A stretch of 35,659 nt of DNA. Origin: Planctomycetaceae bacterium (GTDB lineage Bacteria > Planctomycetota > Planctomycetia > Planctomycetales > Planctomycetaceae). The position numbers and the translations under genes are program-made. This document shows, one piece after another, positions 1 through 7,169 of this stretch. The notes below the pieces were generated by a model. The model was given only the letters and a program-made list of their open reading frames with translations. It searched no databases and had not been told where the DNA came from. The stretch lies in NCBI GenBank assembly GCA_016795145.1, contig JAEUII010000221.1, forward strand, positions 1 to 35,659, in the 5' to 3' direction. How positions within the stretch are numbered: position 1 is the stretch's first letter; each line of letters starts with the position of its first letter.

Positions 1-499
1 TCAGACCCTCGTCTGCCAGGTTGGAATGCTGTGCCCACAGCGTCACCAACAGAAACGCGACCCCATATGCCCACAACCTCGAAACTCGCGTAGCCAACCC
101 AGCAACCAGCACATGAATCGCCACAAACGCAATGTCCATCATGAGATTCGAAACAAAGGAGAACCGACGGGGGTCCGGCCCGAGAAGCAGGTCATAGATC
201 AGTCGGATGATCACCGCAGCGAGCGTGCCCAGGGCCACCACGCAGAGAATTCTCAATGCAGTCCGAACAACAAACGGCCGTCCGGAAAAAGTCTGCTTCC
301 AGACAAGAACACCGACCGCACTGCAACCGACAAGAACCGATGTGGCAAGAGCATTCAAAAGTAGCGTTGGATGATTGTTCCGAGAAACAGCGAGCCAGAA
401 GACGAAGACCAGTCCCCAAACGACGATCGGCACAAGGAGACTTCTCTGCGATCGAACTGGGTTCACAACAAACATCCTATAAGAATCCACGGCGGCCAT
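1..499 (-). CDS. multi-pass membrane protein of unknown function, C-terminus cut off by the window edge
   Basis: Reading the minus strand from an ATG at 499 gives 166 codons without a stop to the window edge, so the gene is 3'-truncated here. I do not recognise the family. After a short polar N-terminus (MAAVDSYRMF...) there are four to five hydrophobic stretches: about residues 22-40 (LVPIVVWGLVFVFWLAV), 47-67, 81-104 (ALRILCVVALGTLAAVIIRL), 119-135 and 144-160, separated by short basic loops such as GPDPRRF. It is the third gene of a minus-strand set, starting 18 bases after the stop of the small membrane protein upstream, which suggests co-transcription with it and with the large secreted protein before that. 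The ribosome-binding site is weak; a second ATG at codon 9 is an alternative start. Hydrophobic codon pattern and consistent frame make the gene convincing although its function is unknown. Confidence 0.72.
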   Translation of the reverse strand, partial: MAAVDSYRMFVVNPVRSQRSLLVPIVVWGLVFVFWLAVSRNNHPTLLLNALATSVLVGCSAVGVLVWKQTFSGRPFVVRTALRILCVVALGTLAAVIIRLIYDLLLGPDPRRFSFVSNLMMDIAFVAIHVLVAGLATRVSRLWAYGVAFLLVTLWAQHSNLADEGL

Positions 500-517
500 G
501 ATCGCCGGAACGCCCGG

Positions 518-751
518 TTATCGACCACCCTGATCCTGAGACTGAACGACGCGATCCTCGGCCTCCTGAACATATTCGACGGATGGATTCGTCAGCTTGT
601 CCATTTCGATGAAGACGTTGGACGCACTGCCGTGCTTGCTGCGAACGTAACGGATCACACCGCGTTCTTCCAGAGTCAGCAGCCAGCGATGCAGCCGCCA
701 CACTGCCACGACAGTCACGACGACTGCTGAGATGACGGCTATCCAGTACAT
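518..751 (-). CDS. small single-helix membrane protein, hypothetical
   Basis: The 77-residue protein begins with one transmembrane helix (about residues 3-20, WIAVISAVVVTVVAVW), followed by a basic stop-transfer patch (RLHRW) and a soluble tail rich in charged residues. The tail segment EERGVIRYVRSKHGSASNV could be a small regulatory or binding domain, but I cannot assign a family. The gene sits 48 bases downstream of the large secreted protein and 18 bases upstream of the multi-pass membrane protein on the same strand, so the three probably form one transcript. A longer overlapping frame on the same strand (477-779) has no helix and looks like a shadow. No strong Shine-Dalgarno is visible. 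Confidence 0.6.
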   Translation of the reverse strand: MYWIAVISAVVVTVVAVWRLHRWLLTLEERGVIRYVRSKHGSASNVFIEMDKLTNPSVEYVQEAEDRVVQSQDQGGR

Positions 752-799
752 CTCTGATCAACTTTCTGAAAGGCAACACGACGGGGAATACACTGACAC

Positions 800-3208
800 C
801 TATTCTGGATTCTCAACCAATCCTTTGCGATTCAGTTCTGCCTGCCCCTGAGGATAAAGCCGCAAGTATGCAGCACGATGCAACTGGTATGGCTCAAGAA
901 GGTAGTTGATATCGCTATAACTCCCTTCCCGAATTCGCGACGCAAGCTCGGTCATGCACTGAATTAGCAGATCTTTCGCCTTTCGGTCTTCGCCCTTCTT
1001 TTGCAAAACCTCGGCAACAAGACCTACCTCATCCCAGTGGCAAATCTCTGCCGCGTCAGCATCCAGCATCCACTTGAAGTGAGTCTCTGCCAGTTCCAGA
1101 TTGTTGATCCGGAAGGCCGCAGCCCCCAACTGCACGTGGCCAAGGTTGTGGTCAAAATGAGGAGTCAGCCTGGTGATCAGCGCAGCAACATCATCCGTTC
1201 GTCCCTTCTCAATGAGGGCGTTGGTGTAGGCTTCAAAGTGTTCGCTCAACACTGTTGAAACGCCGTACACATCTTCAGCCACCGACGGAGCGGTCTGCTC
1301 CGCAAGCTGCAGAAACTGCTCGTACGCGACGATCGTCGCGTCGGCTTTGGACAGACTACGAACTGCCATCAGGTTCTCGATGTACTTTTCGAAATTACGC
1401 CCAAGAACAGCGTAGGTACTGAATCGATCTTCCTGCTGAGCGATGACCGTCGGCAATGGAGCGTTCAGCTGTTTTTCGTACGCCTCAAGAAACTGCTCCG
1501 GCGTATGCTGAGCTGGCTTGGGCTGCAGCAGAGATTTGCGATCGGGCTCAGCCGTAAAGCCCAGCAGACGTCGCCCTACATGAATTCGCCAGATTGTTTC
1601 GTCCGACGTTTCAGGTGGCTGCTCTGAAGCGGGGTACCATCGACTTCGATCACCGTCGAAAATAACCCAGCCGTCCTGACCATCCTGCTTCGCAGTGCCA
1701 ACGGCAATGCGTCGAGTCGGATACTTCAGACGCAGCGACATCCGTACGACAGTCAGCAGCTGAACATCCTGAAGTTCTGCTCCGGTCCACTGCTTCTGAA
1801 AAGCCTGCTCTTCTTCCGGTCCTTCAACTTCAGCCTCGTCAATCAGTTCTGCGACTTTCTGCTCAAAGCAGTAATGAATGGCATACACATCTTCGATGGG
1901 ACGCTGCATCATGTGATCGTCGAAGAAGCACCATGTTTGGCTTCCAACAAGCCCATAGTTTTCGTTGTCATCTTCCAGTCCTGTCTTGTCCGTCAGCCGG
2001 TACCGCAGCAGCCAGAAATGTTTTGCAGTCTTAGCCGGCGGCCAGACAAGTTCGCGATGGTCCACCACTTCGACTTCGTCGGCAGCTTCCCCCAGTTCAT
2101 TCGGATGCGCCAGCCAGTAAGCGAAATCTGCTCGAGCAGCGAATGCAGGATCCTTCGCAGCTTCCGGGATGAGTTCTACTCGCTTCAGTTCCTCAAGATA
2201 CTGCTTTGCCGGCATCGACAGATTCACATCGAGGCAGGCGTCGGCGAGTGTTTTGAATCCCTCATCCATCCCGAGCTTGGCTGCCGCCGACGCAGATTCG
2301 AGGCGAACGGAACTGTCAGGATGCTTCATGGCCGCCGAAAGCAGGCTGTTGCGTTCTGCATGTTTCAGAAAGGGAAGCGCCGTGGCAACGCTGTGAGCAT
2401 AGCTGTAATGCTCTTCGTCCTTGTTCTCAATCCAGCCGCGCAGCAGCTTGATACCGGCATCGGAGTCAAAAGGATGAGCCGTCAGCTTCTCGGCCAGCGC
2501 GCTTTCATTGGCGACATCAAGAAAGGAAATGCCGATGAATTGTTCGGGCAACTGCTTCGAGAGTTCTTCGAACACGAAGGTGTGCTGCGGATTTTCAGGA
2601 GTGAACTGCCTGAGTGTGATGTGCCAGACATAATCATCCGGCATGAAGGAACTCCTGGCCGCTTCAACAATGGTCTCAGCTCCTTCCCGAGTCCCAAACA
2701 TGGCCAGGGTCCGCAGCACGTTCATCAGGTCGCTTTGCTTCTCTTCGTCTTTTGTTTCCTTCATTTCACGAAAGAGACGAATCAGCTCAGGGATGCCCTT
2801 TTCACGGAGCACCTTTTCACCTGGACTTTCGTCCGCGACCTCCAGGAAGAGATCCGTAAGTTCCTCAAGGCGTGAGCCTGGCTTGTCAGCCACTTCCTCC
2901 GCCGGAAGCCGTTTCAGTGCATCACAGATGGCGGTCGCATCAGCCGCTGATCGGAATGAACTATCCTCGAGCGTCGCCAGCTCCTCGGTCAGGTCTCCTC
3001 CAGGCTCCATGCCGCGAGCGATCGCCTTCTGCAAAGGACTGCCGTTCAGCCGCTTTGTGGCTGCGGCTTTCTGCTTCGCTTCTGATTTCGCTTCTGGCTT
3101 TGCTTCATCCTGACCGTTCGCTGGACCAGCAACTCCGATCACGGCGACCAGAATCATTGTTCCTAAGAAGGGCTGCAGAGCCCATGAGTTCCATTTCCAC
3201 AACTTCAT
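800..3208 (-). CDS. large secreted HEAT/TPR-like repeat protein, hypothetical
   Basis: The start is placed at an internal ATG at 3208 (the open frame extends to 3310) because it opens a classic signal peptide: a basic MKLWKWN, a hydrophobic core (FLGTMILVAVIGVAG) and an Ala-x-Gly cleavage region (PANGQ), followed by a Lys/Glu/Ala-rich linker. The mature protein (about 775 residues) has helical repeats resembling HEAT repeats in its first half (for example SVRLESASAAAKLGMDEGFKTL), a middle region of beta character with a YWLAHPNE stretch, and TPR-like helical pairs near the C-terminus (LAETHFKWMLDADAAEICHW, then KKGEDRKAKDLLIQCM). No catalytic motif is visible. It is likely a periplasmic or cell-surface scaffold. 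It leads the minus-strand group that includes the two small membrane proteins. Function is unknown; the repeat assignment is inference from helix periodicity. Confidence 0.85.
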   Translation of the reverse strand: MKLWKWNSWALQPFLGTMILVAVIGVAGPANGQDEAKPEAKSEAKQKAAATKRLNGSPLQKAIARGMEPGGDLTEELATLEDSSFRSAADATAICDALKRLPAEEVADKPGSRLEELTDLFLEVADESPGEKVLREKGIPELIRLFREMKETKDEEKQSDLMNVLRTLAMFGTREGAETIVEAARSSFMPDDYVWHITLRQFTPENPQHTFVFEELSKQLPEQFIGISFLDVANESALAEKLTAHPFDSDAGIKLLRGWIENKDEEHYSYAHSVATALPFLKHAERNSLLSAAMKHPDSSVRLESASAAAKLGMDEGFKTLADACLDVNLSMPAKQYLEELKRVELIPEAAKDPAFAARADFAYWLAHPNELGEAADEVEVVDHRELVWPPAKTAKHFWLLRYRLTDKTGLEDDNENYGLVGSQTWCFFDDHMMQRPIEDVYAIHYCFEQKVAELIDEAEVEGPEEEQAFQKQWTGAELQDVQLLTVVRMSLRLKYPTRRIAVGTAKQDGQDGWVIFDGDRSRWYPASEQPPETSDETIWRIHVGRRLLGFTAEPDRKSLLQPKPAQHTPEQFLEAYEKQLNAPLPTVIAQQEDRFSTYAVLGRNFEKYIENLMAVRSLSKADATIVAYEQFLQLAEQTAPSVAEDVYGVSTVLSEHFEAYTNALIEKGRTDDVAALITRLTPHFDHNLGHVQLGAAAFRINNLELAETHFKWMLDADAAEICHWDEVGLVAEVLQKKGEDRKAKDLLIQCMTELASRIREGSYSDINYLLEPYQLHRAAYLRLYPQGQAELNRKGLVENPE

Positions 3209-3545
3209 AAGGACATCACTCACCGATGTTTGAAGGAATGACTCAGTTGCCGCGGCGGATTCTATCGTTGCTCTGACTGAGTTCCACGCCGGGAGAGTCG
3301 CCAGGAACACCTACCAGAAACCGTGCAGAACCGGCTGGTTGTCGCGTTATTCCTACGAAAAGCCAGAGGACCCCGCCCACAGCGATTTCCACAAGTCGTT
3401 ATCAAAAAGCCACTTACAGCAATCTCGCGCCCTCACAAAAAATCTCCACGATTCACCGATGAATGCCGAATGCGACGGGCTCTTACCAAATAGGTGACCA
3501 TCGCAGATGCACAATTAAACGGTCAGAGAATACTGAGGTGAGAAC
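3209..3545. promoter_or_regulatory. divergent intergenic region
   Basis: This gap lies between two divergently transcribed genes, so it should hold promoters for both the secreted repeat protein (minus) and the acyltransferase (plus). I see a convincing Shine-Dalgarno (GAGGTGAG, about 3535-3542) before the acyltransferase ATG, and GGTGAG upstream of the minus-strand ATG. I could not pick a -35/-10 pair with confidence, and no repeat stands out. Confidence 0.4.
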
Positions 3546-4778
3546 ATGCCAGCCCTGCTTGTGACTGATTCAAAATACAAATTCGTTCCTCCGCACGAAG
3601 GCAATTTCCTGCCCAGAGTCCTTAGTCGAGTCATGGCGATTTTTCGACGTCGGAAGTACTGCGTTGACCGCGTCGAGATTCGTGGCGAAGAGACGCTGGC
3701 TCAGCTCGTGAAGTCTGGCCATGGAATCCTGCTGGCTCCCAACCACAGCCGCATGACGGATGCGATGGTTCTTCAGGACCTTGCGATGAAGATTCGCCAG
3801 CCATTCTTCATCATGGCCAGCTCCCATCTGTTTCGAGGAAGCAAAACTCTTGCCTGGATGCTCCGTGGACTGGGTGCCTTCAGTGTCTATCGCGAAGGCA
3901 TCGATCGTCAGGCGATTCAGAAGAGCATTGATATTCTCAGTGAGGCTCAGCGACCACTTGTGCTGTTTCCCGAAGGAGCACTCAGCCAGGCGAATGATCA
4001 CCTGAATTCGCTTCAGGAAGGGTTCTCTTTCATTGCACGGTCAGCAGCGGCAAAGATCGAACGATCAGAAGCCAATGGTTCCGGGCGAAAGATCTACACT
4101 CTGCCCGTTGGGATTCGTTACGTCTACGAAGGCGATATCGAACACGCAGCCGGACAAATGCTCGGCAGCATCGAGCAGCGACTGTCGTGGAAGGTTCAGC
4201 AGGGACAGTGCCTGGTGACTCGCATTTATCGAGTCGGTAATGCTCTGCTGTCTTTGAAGGAACAGGAGTATCTTGGACAATCACAGCAAGGGGAACTCGA
4301 AGAACGTCTGGAACGACTGATCAATCATCTGCTCGTTCCACTGGAACAGGAATGGCTGGGTGGCCCAAAGACAGACAGCGTCATTCTGCGAGTGAAAGAA
4401 CTTCGCCGCGCCATCATGCCGGCAATGGTCGACGGCAACCTGGCTCCCGAGGAGATGGCCCGCCGATGGAAGCACCTGGACGATTCCAACTTCGCTCAGT
4501 CACTCAGCCTGTATCCCGCTCGTTACGTGGCATCGAATCCAACTTCGGAGCGGATTCTGGAGACAGTCGAACGCTTTAACGAGCATCTCAACGGTGACGA
4601 AACACCGCATGGCCCAATGAAGGCGATCGTTCAAATCGGCGAACCCATCGAAGTTCCGGCCAAACGAGACCGCACAGCGAAATCAGACCCGCTTCTCGCC
4701 GCCGTCGAACAGCAGTTGACGAAACTGCTTGGTGACACAGCCAAAGAATGCCACCCGTACACAGCCCGCGGCAAGTAA
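3546..4778 (+). CDS. PlsC-type 1-acyl-glycerol-3-phosphate acyltransferase family protein
   Basis: This is a glycerolipid acyltransferase of the PlsC/LPLAT superfamily, expected to transfer a fatty-acyl group to a lysophospholipid or related acceptor at the cytoplasmic membrane. The catalytic HX4D motif is seen as NHSRMTD at residues 66-72 (His67, Asp72), followed by GAFSVYREG (about 110-118, acceptor binding) and the FPEG block at 141-144. The protein has 410 residues, well above the roughly 240 of plain PlsC; the last 200 or so residues form an extra domain with Arg/Glu-rich helices that I do not recognise. The ATG has a good GAGGTGAG site just upstream. It is followed in the same direction by an MFS transporter, but a repeat-containing gap makes co-transcription uncertain. 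The exact acceptor substrate cannot be told from sequence. Confidence 0.85.
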   Translation: MPALLVTDSKYKFVPPHEGNFLPRVLSRVMAIFRRRKYCVDRVEIRGEETLAQLVKSGHGILLAPNHSRMTDAMVLQDLAMKIRQPFFIMASSHLFRGSKTLAWMLRGLGAFSVYREGIDRQAIQKSIDILSEAQRPLVLFPEGALSQANDHLNSLQEGFSFIARSAAAKIERSEANGSGRKIYTLPVGIRYVYEGDIEHAAGQMLGSIEQRLSWKVQQGQCLVTRIYRVGNALLSLKEQEYLGQSQQGELEERLERLINHLLVPLEQEWLGGPKTDSVILRVKELRRAIMPAMVDGNLAPEEMARRWKHLDDSNFAQSLSLYPARYVASNPTSERILETVERFNEHLNGDETPHGPMKAIVQIGEPIEVPAKRDRTAKSDPLLAAVEQQLTKLLGDTAKECHPYTARGK

Positions 4779-4808
4779 ACAACCGTTGACCGAGATCGAG
4801 TTGCCCTA

Positions 4809-4899
4809 TCAGCCGCAGAGCGCTAGCTCACGGTTCAACTCTCCGTGATGTATGCCGTGTTATTGAAGCGAAAACCGGACGCTAGCGCGTTCCGGCTGA
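4809..4899. repeat. MITE-like inverted repeat with GCGCTAGC cores
   Basis: Two 27-base arms (4809-4835 and 4873-4899) are inverted copies, matching at 21 of 27 positions. Both begin or end with TCAGCCG and each carries the palindromic core CGCTAGC. The 37-base spacer has no gene. The arrangement fits a non-autonomous palindromic element or dispersed intergenic repeat. The region after it, up to the MFS start, is A/C-rich and repetitive (AGAACC-type words) and has no clear ribosome-binding site. Confidence 0.6.
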
Positions 4900-4957
4900 T
4901 CACGACCAATGGCCCTTAAACCATGAACCACCAACAAAGAACCAAGAACCCATACCC

Positions 4958-6271
4958 ATGAATCCTGAACCCTCAAACTTCCGACGCCAGCAGGCAGCAA
5001 CGATCGCAACGATCTACGTCGCGTACGCCACATCGATGATTTTGCGAATGATCCCGACAGTGGCCGGCACCTCAATCAAGGGAGATGCTTCGCTCGGGAT
5101 CGGGATTGATCAGTGGACGACAGTTCTTTCAGCGGGAACCTGCGGAGCCATGATTGGTAAGTTCATTTGCGGATGGGCTGCCGATAAGTTTGGAGGCCAT
5201 CGAACGTTCGCAGTAGCTTTGTTCGTGGCATCTGCCTTCGTGGGACTGTTTGCCATGTCGTCCACTCTGCGAATGTTTCAACTGACCTTCTTCATCACTC
5301 TGATGGCCCAGTCCGCGGGCTGGCCCTCAATGACTCGCATCATCGTGAACTGGGTGGCTCCATCAGAATACGGCCGAGCCTGGGGAATTCTGTCCACAAG
5401 CTCACGTGTCGGCACTCTGACAGCAACGTTCATTCTTGGATCAGTTCTGGCATGGCTGTCGTGGCGAGGCATGATGGGGATTGCAGCGGGACTTGGCCTC
5501 GCCGCAGCAATCTTTTACTCGGTCTGCATGACCGAACGACCTGTGGATGAGGAAGCACCGACATTGCAGCCCCTCAAGAATCCGTTTGGCGAAGAATCTC
5601 AGGCGCAGTCAAAGCCAGCTCATCCCTTTGACGGACTGACACTTCAACAGTTCCTTCCGCATGTCCTCGGCAGCCTGCGATTCTGGCTGATCTGCGGCAG
5701 CCTTATGGGACTGACGATTCTCTGGGACTTTCTACTCTTGGTTCCCATGTACCTTCAGGACACGCTACATCTGACCGAAGCACAAGCCTCACGAGCAGCC
5801 TCCGCTTTTCCGCTCGGAAGCCTAATCTCTGTCCTTACCGGTGGATTTGTATTCGACAAACTCAAACGTCGAACCACCGCGTGGGTGATGGCTGGACTAT
5901 TGTCGATCGCAGCTGGCTGCCTTCTGTCCTTTCCAATGCTGGCAGAACTAAAACTCACAGGGACCGCAGCCGCAGTCGCACCGCTGGGACTTCTGTTCCT
6001 CTTCGGAGTCTGCGTGTCGCCGTGTTACTACATCCCATGCAGCGTGTTCTCGATCGACTTCGGAGGACCAAGATCCGGCTTCCTTGTCTCCCTCCTGGAC
6101 GCTGTTGGTTTCGCCGCAACAGCCATCTTCTATTACTTCGGAGGCAGTCTGATCAAGACGGCTGGCTGGAACACCTTCATCTCACTCCTTGCCACCATCT
6201 GTGCCGCATCAGCCGTCGCCACATTCCTCTTCATGCACCGACATGCCCGCAAGGGCCCTGTTCAAGGATAA
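4958..6271 (+). CDS. MFS transporter
   Basis: This is a 437-residue major facilitator superfamily permease with about 12 transmembrane helices in two halves, separated by a polar loop near residues 190-225. The motif-A signature between helices 2 and 3 is clear (GWAADKFGGHRT). The general look (helix 1 YVAYATSMILRM, then SAGTCGAMIGKFICG) resembles the sugar-phosphate and anion:cation symporter groups of MFS, but the substrate cannot be assigned. The ATG has no obvious Shine-Dalgarno; the preceding A/C-rich leader may be unstructured. A strong palindrome seven bases after the stop may act as its transcript end. Confidence 0.88.
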   Translation: MNPEPSNFRRQQAATIATIYVAYATSMILRMIPTVAGTSIKGDASLGIGIDQWTTVLSAGTCGAMIGKFICGWAADKFGGHRTFAVALFVASAFVGLFAMSSTLRMFQLTFFITLMAQSAGWPSMTRIIVNWVAPSEYGRAWGILSTSSRVGTLTATFILGSVLAWLSWRGMMGIAAGLGLAAAIFYSVCMTERPVDEEAPTLQPLKNPFGEESQAQSKPAHPFDGLTLQQFLPHVLGSLRFWLICGSLMGLTILWDFLLLVPMYLQDTLHLTEAQASRAASAFPLGSLISVLTGGFVFDKLKRRTTAWVMAGLLSIAAGCLLSFPMLAELKLTGTAAAVAPLGLLFLFGVCVSPCYYIPCSVFSIDFGGPRSGFLVSLLDAVGFAATAIFYYFGGSLIKTAGWNTFISLLATICAASAVATFLFMHRHARKGPVQG

Positions 6272-6277
6272 GCCCAG

Positions 6278-6305
6278 GCTTCCGCCGGTCCCGCACCGGC
6301 GGAGC
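6278..6305. repeat. palindromic repeat copy 1 (possible terminator of the MFS gene)
   Basis: CCGCCGGT and ACCGGCGG form a perfect 8-bp stem around CCCGC, extended by GCTT/GAGC flanks. It lies seven bases after the MFS stop codon. There is no T-run, so it is either a REP-like element or a stabilising 3' hairpin. The same 28-base unit recurs in inverted orientation at 6460-6487 with 26 of 28 matches. Confidence 0.65.
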
Positions 6306-6386
6306 CAGTTCAGCTGGAATGCGGCGCGCGTGTTGGCTGAGGTGTACGGCAGATTCATGGTGTGGCTCCTGGATGATGACGTCGCT

Positions 6387-6413
6387 GCTTCCGCCGGGAT
6401 AAATCCGACGGAG
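6387..6413. repeat. palindromic repeat copy 2 (diverged)
   Basis: The unit starts GCTTCCGCCGG and ends CCGACGGAG around an AT-rich loop (GATAAAT). Its arms match the outer arms of the copies on either side, so it looks like a diverged member of the same family. The 340 bases between the MFS gene and the sigma factor hold no credible gene. Confidence 0.5.
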
Positions 6414-6459
6414 AGCGGCAAATGATCGTGAGTTCTGGATGGTTGCTTGTCAATTGTGG

Positions 6460-6487
6460 GCTCCGCCGGTGCAGGACCGACGGAAGC
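6460..6487. repeat. palindromic repeat copy 3 (inverted relative to copy 1)
   Basis: The reverse complement of this 28-base unit differs from copy 1 at two positions only. It folds into TCCGCCGGT / ACCGACGGA with a GCAGG loop. Two near-identical units in opposite orientation 155 bases apart could also pair with each other and form a larger cruciform. Confidence 0.6.
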
Positions 6488-6599
6488 GGGAGGGCAAACA
6501 GTTAATCACAGACAGACAGCCGCGCTATAAACGCCTGAGGACAAGCGTTCTACACTGGGTCTGTTCAGAATCTCCCAGCACGTTGCTACGATCCCGAAC

Positions 6600-6605
6600 A
6601 GGAGG
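6600..6605 (+). promoter_or_regulatory. ribosome-binding site that decides a GTG start
   Basis: AGGAGG lies six bases upstream of the GTG at 6612. This near-perfect Shine-Dalgarno supports a GTG start for the sigma factor rather than any downstream ATG. Confidence 0.8.
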
Positions 6606-6611
6606 CGGGTT

Positions 6612-7169
6612 GTGGCGAGTCCGGCGGATAGGTTTGAACAGTATCGAAACTACCTGCGTTTTCTGGCACGAACGCAGATGCCTCTGCATTTGCGGACTCG
6701 AATCGATGCGTCGGACCTGGTGCAGCAGTCGATGCTTCAGGCGTATGAAGCGGCCGAACAGTTTCGAGGCTCCTCAGAGGCGGAGATGATGGCGTGGTTA
6801 TGCCAGATTCTTGCCGGAGTTGTTTCGCACACACTGCGTGATCAGCACAGAGAACGCCGGGACATCTTTCGAGAACAGGCGATTCAGCAGCACCTCGATC
6901 ATTCGTCTGTCTACCTCGCAAGCGCGTTCATTACGTCGGACACTACGCCTTCAATGGCGATGCGGCAGGAGGAGTTGGCAAAGCAGCTGGCGGATCTCGT
7001 CGAAGCGCTCCCGGAGTCTCAGCGGGATGCGATCATCCTTCACTATTGGCAGGAAGTTCCACTTCGACAGGTCGCGGAGATTCTTGGCAAGACGCCGGCG
7101 GCGGTCGCCAGTCTGTTGCAGCGAGGACTCGCGACGCTTCGTGAACAGTCGGGAAAGCTGCTGCCATGA
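6612..7169 (+). CDS. ECF-family RNA polymerase sigma factor
   Basis: This 185-residue protein is an extracytoplasmic-function sigma factor of the kind expanded in planctomycetes. Region 2 is seen in the segment around residues 29-56 (IDASDLVQQSMLQAYEAAEQF), which contacts core polymerase and the -10 element. Region 4 is near the C-terminus (LPESQRDAIILHYWQ, then a helix-turn-helix LRQVAEILGKTPAAVASLLQRG). No region 1.1 or 3 is present, as expected. The GTG start is chosen from the AGGAGG site. Its stop overlaps the start of the kinase gene (ATGA), so the two are translationally coupled; the kinase is a plausible regulator of this sigma factor, as no anti-sigma gene lies nearby. Confidence 0.9.
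   Translation: MASPADRFEQYRNYLRFLARTQMPLHLRTRIDASDLVQQSMLQAYEAAEQFRGSSEAEMMAWLCQILAGVVSHTLRDQHRERRDIFREQAIQQHLDHSSVYLASAFITSDTTPSMAMRQEELAKQLADLVEALPESQRDAIILHYWQEVPLRQVAEILGKTPAAVASLLQRGLATLREQSGKLLP

Noticed and set aside
1874..2875. 333-residue open frame on the plus strand
   Set aside because: It lies wholly antisense to the secreted repeat protein, which has a signal peptide and consistent repeats. The antisense product has no recognisable domain and a composition typical of a shadow frame.
3209..3310. upstream start of the secreted repeat protein
   Set aside because: Starting there would put 34 polar residues before the signal peptide. The ATG at 3208 gives a normal signal peptide.
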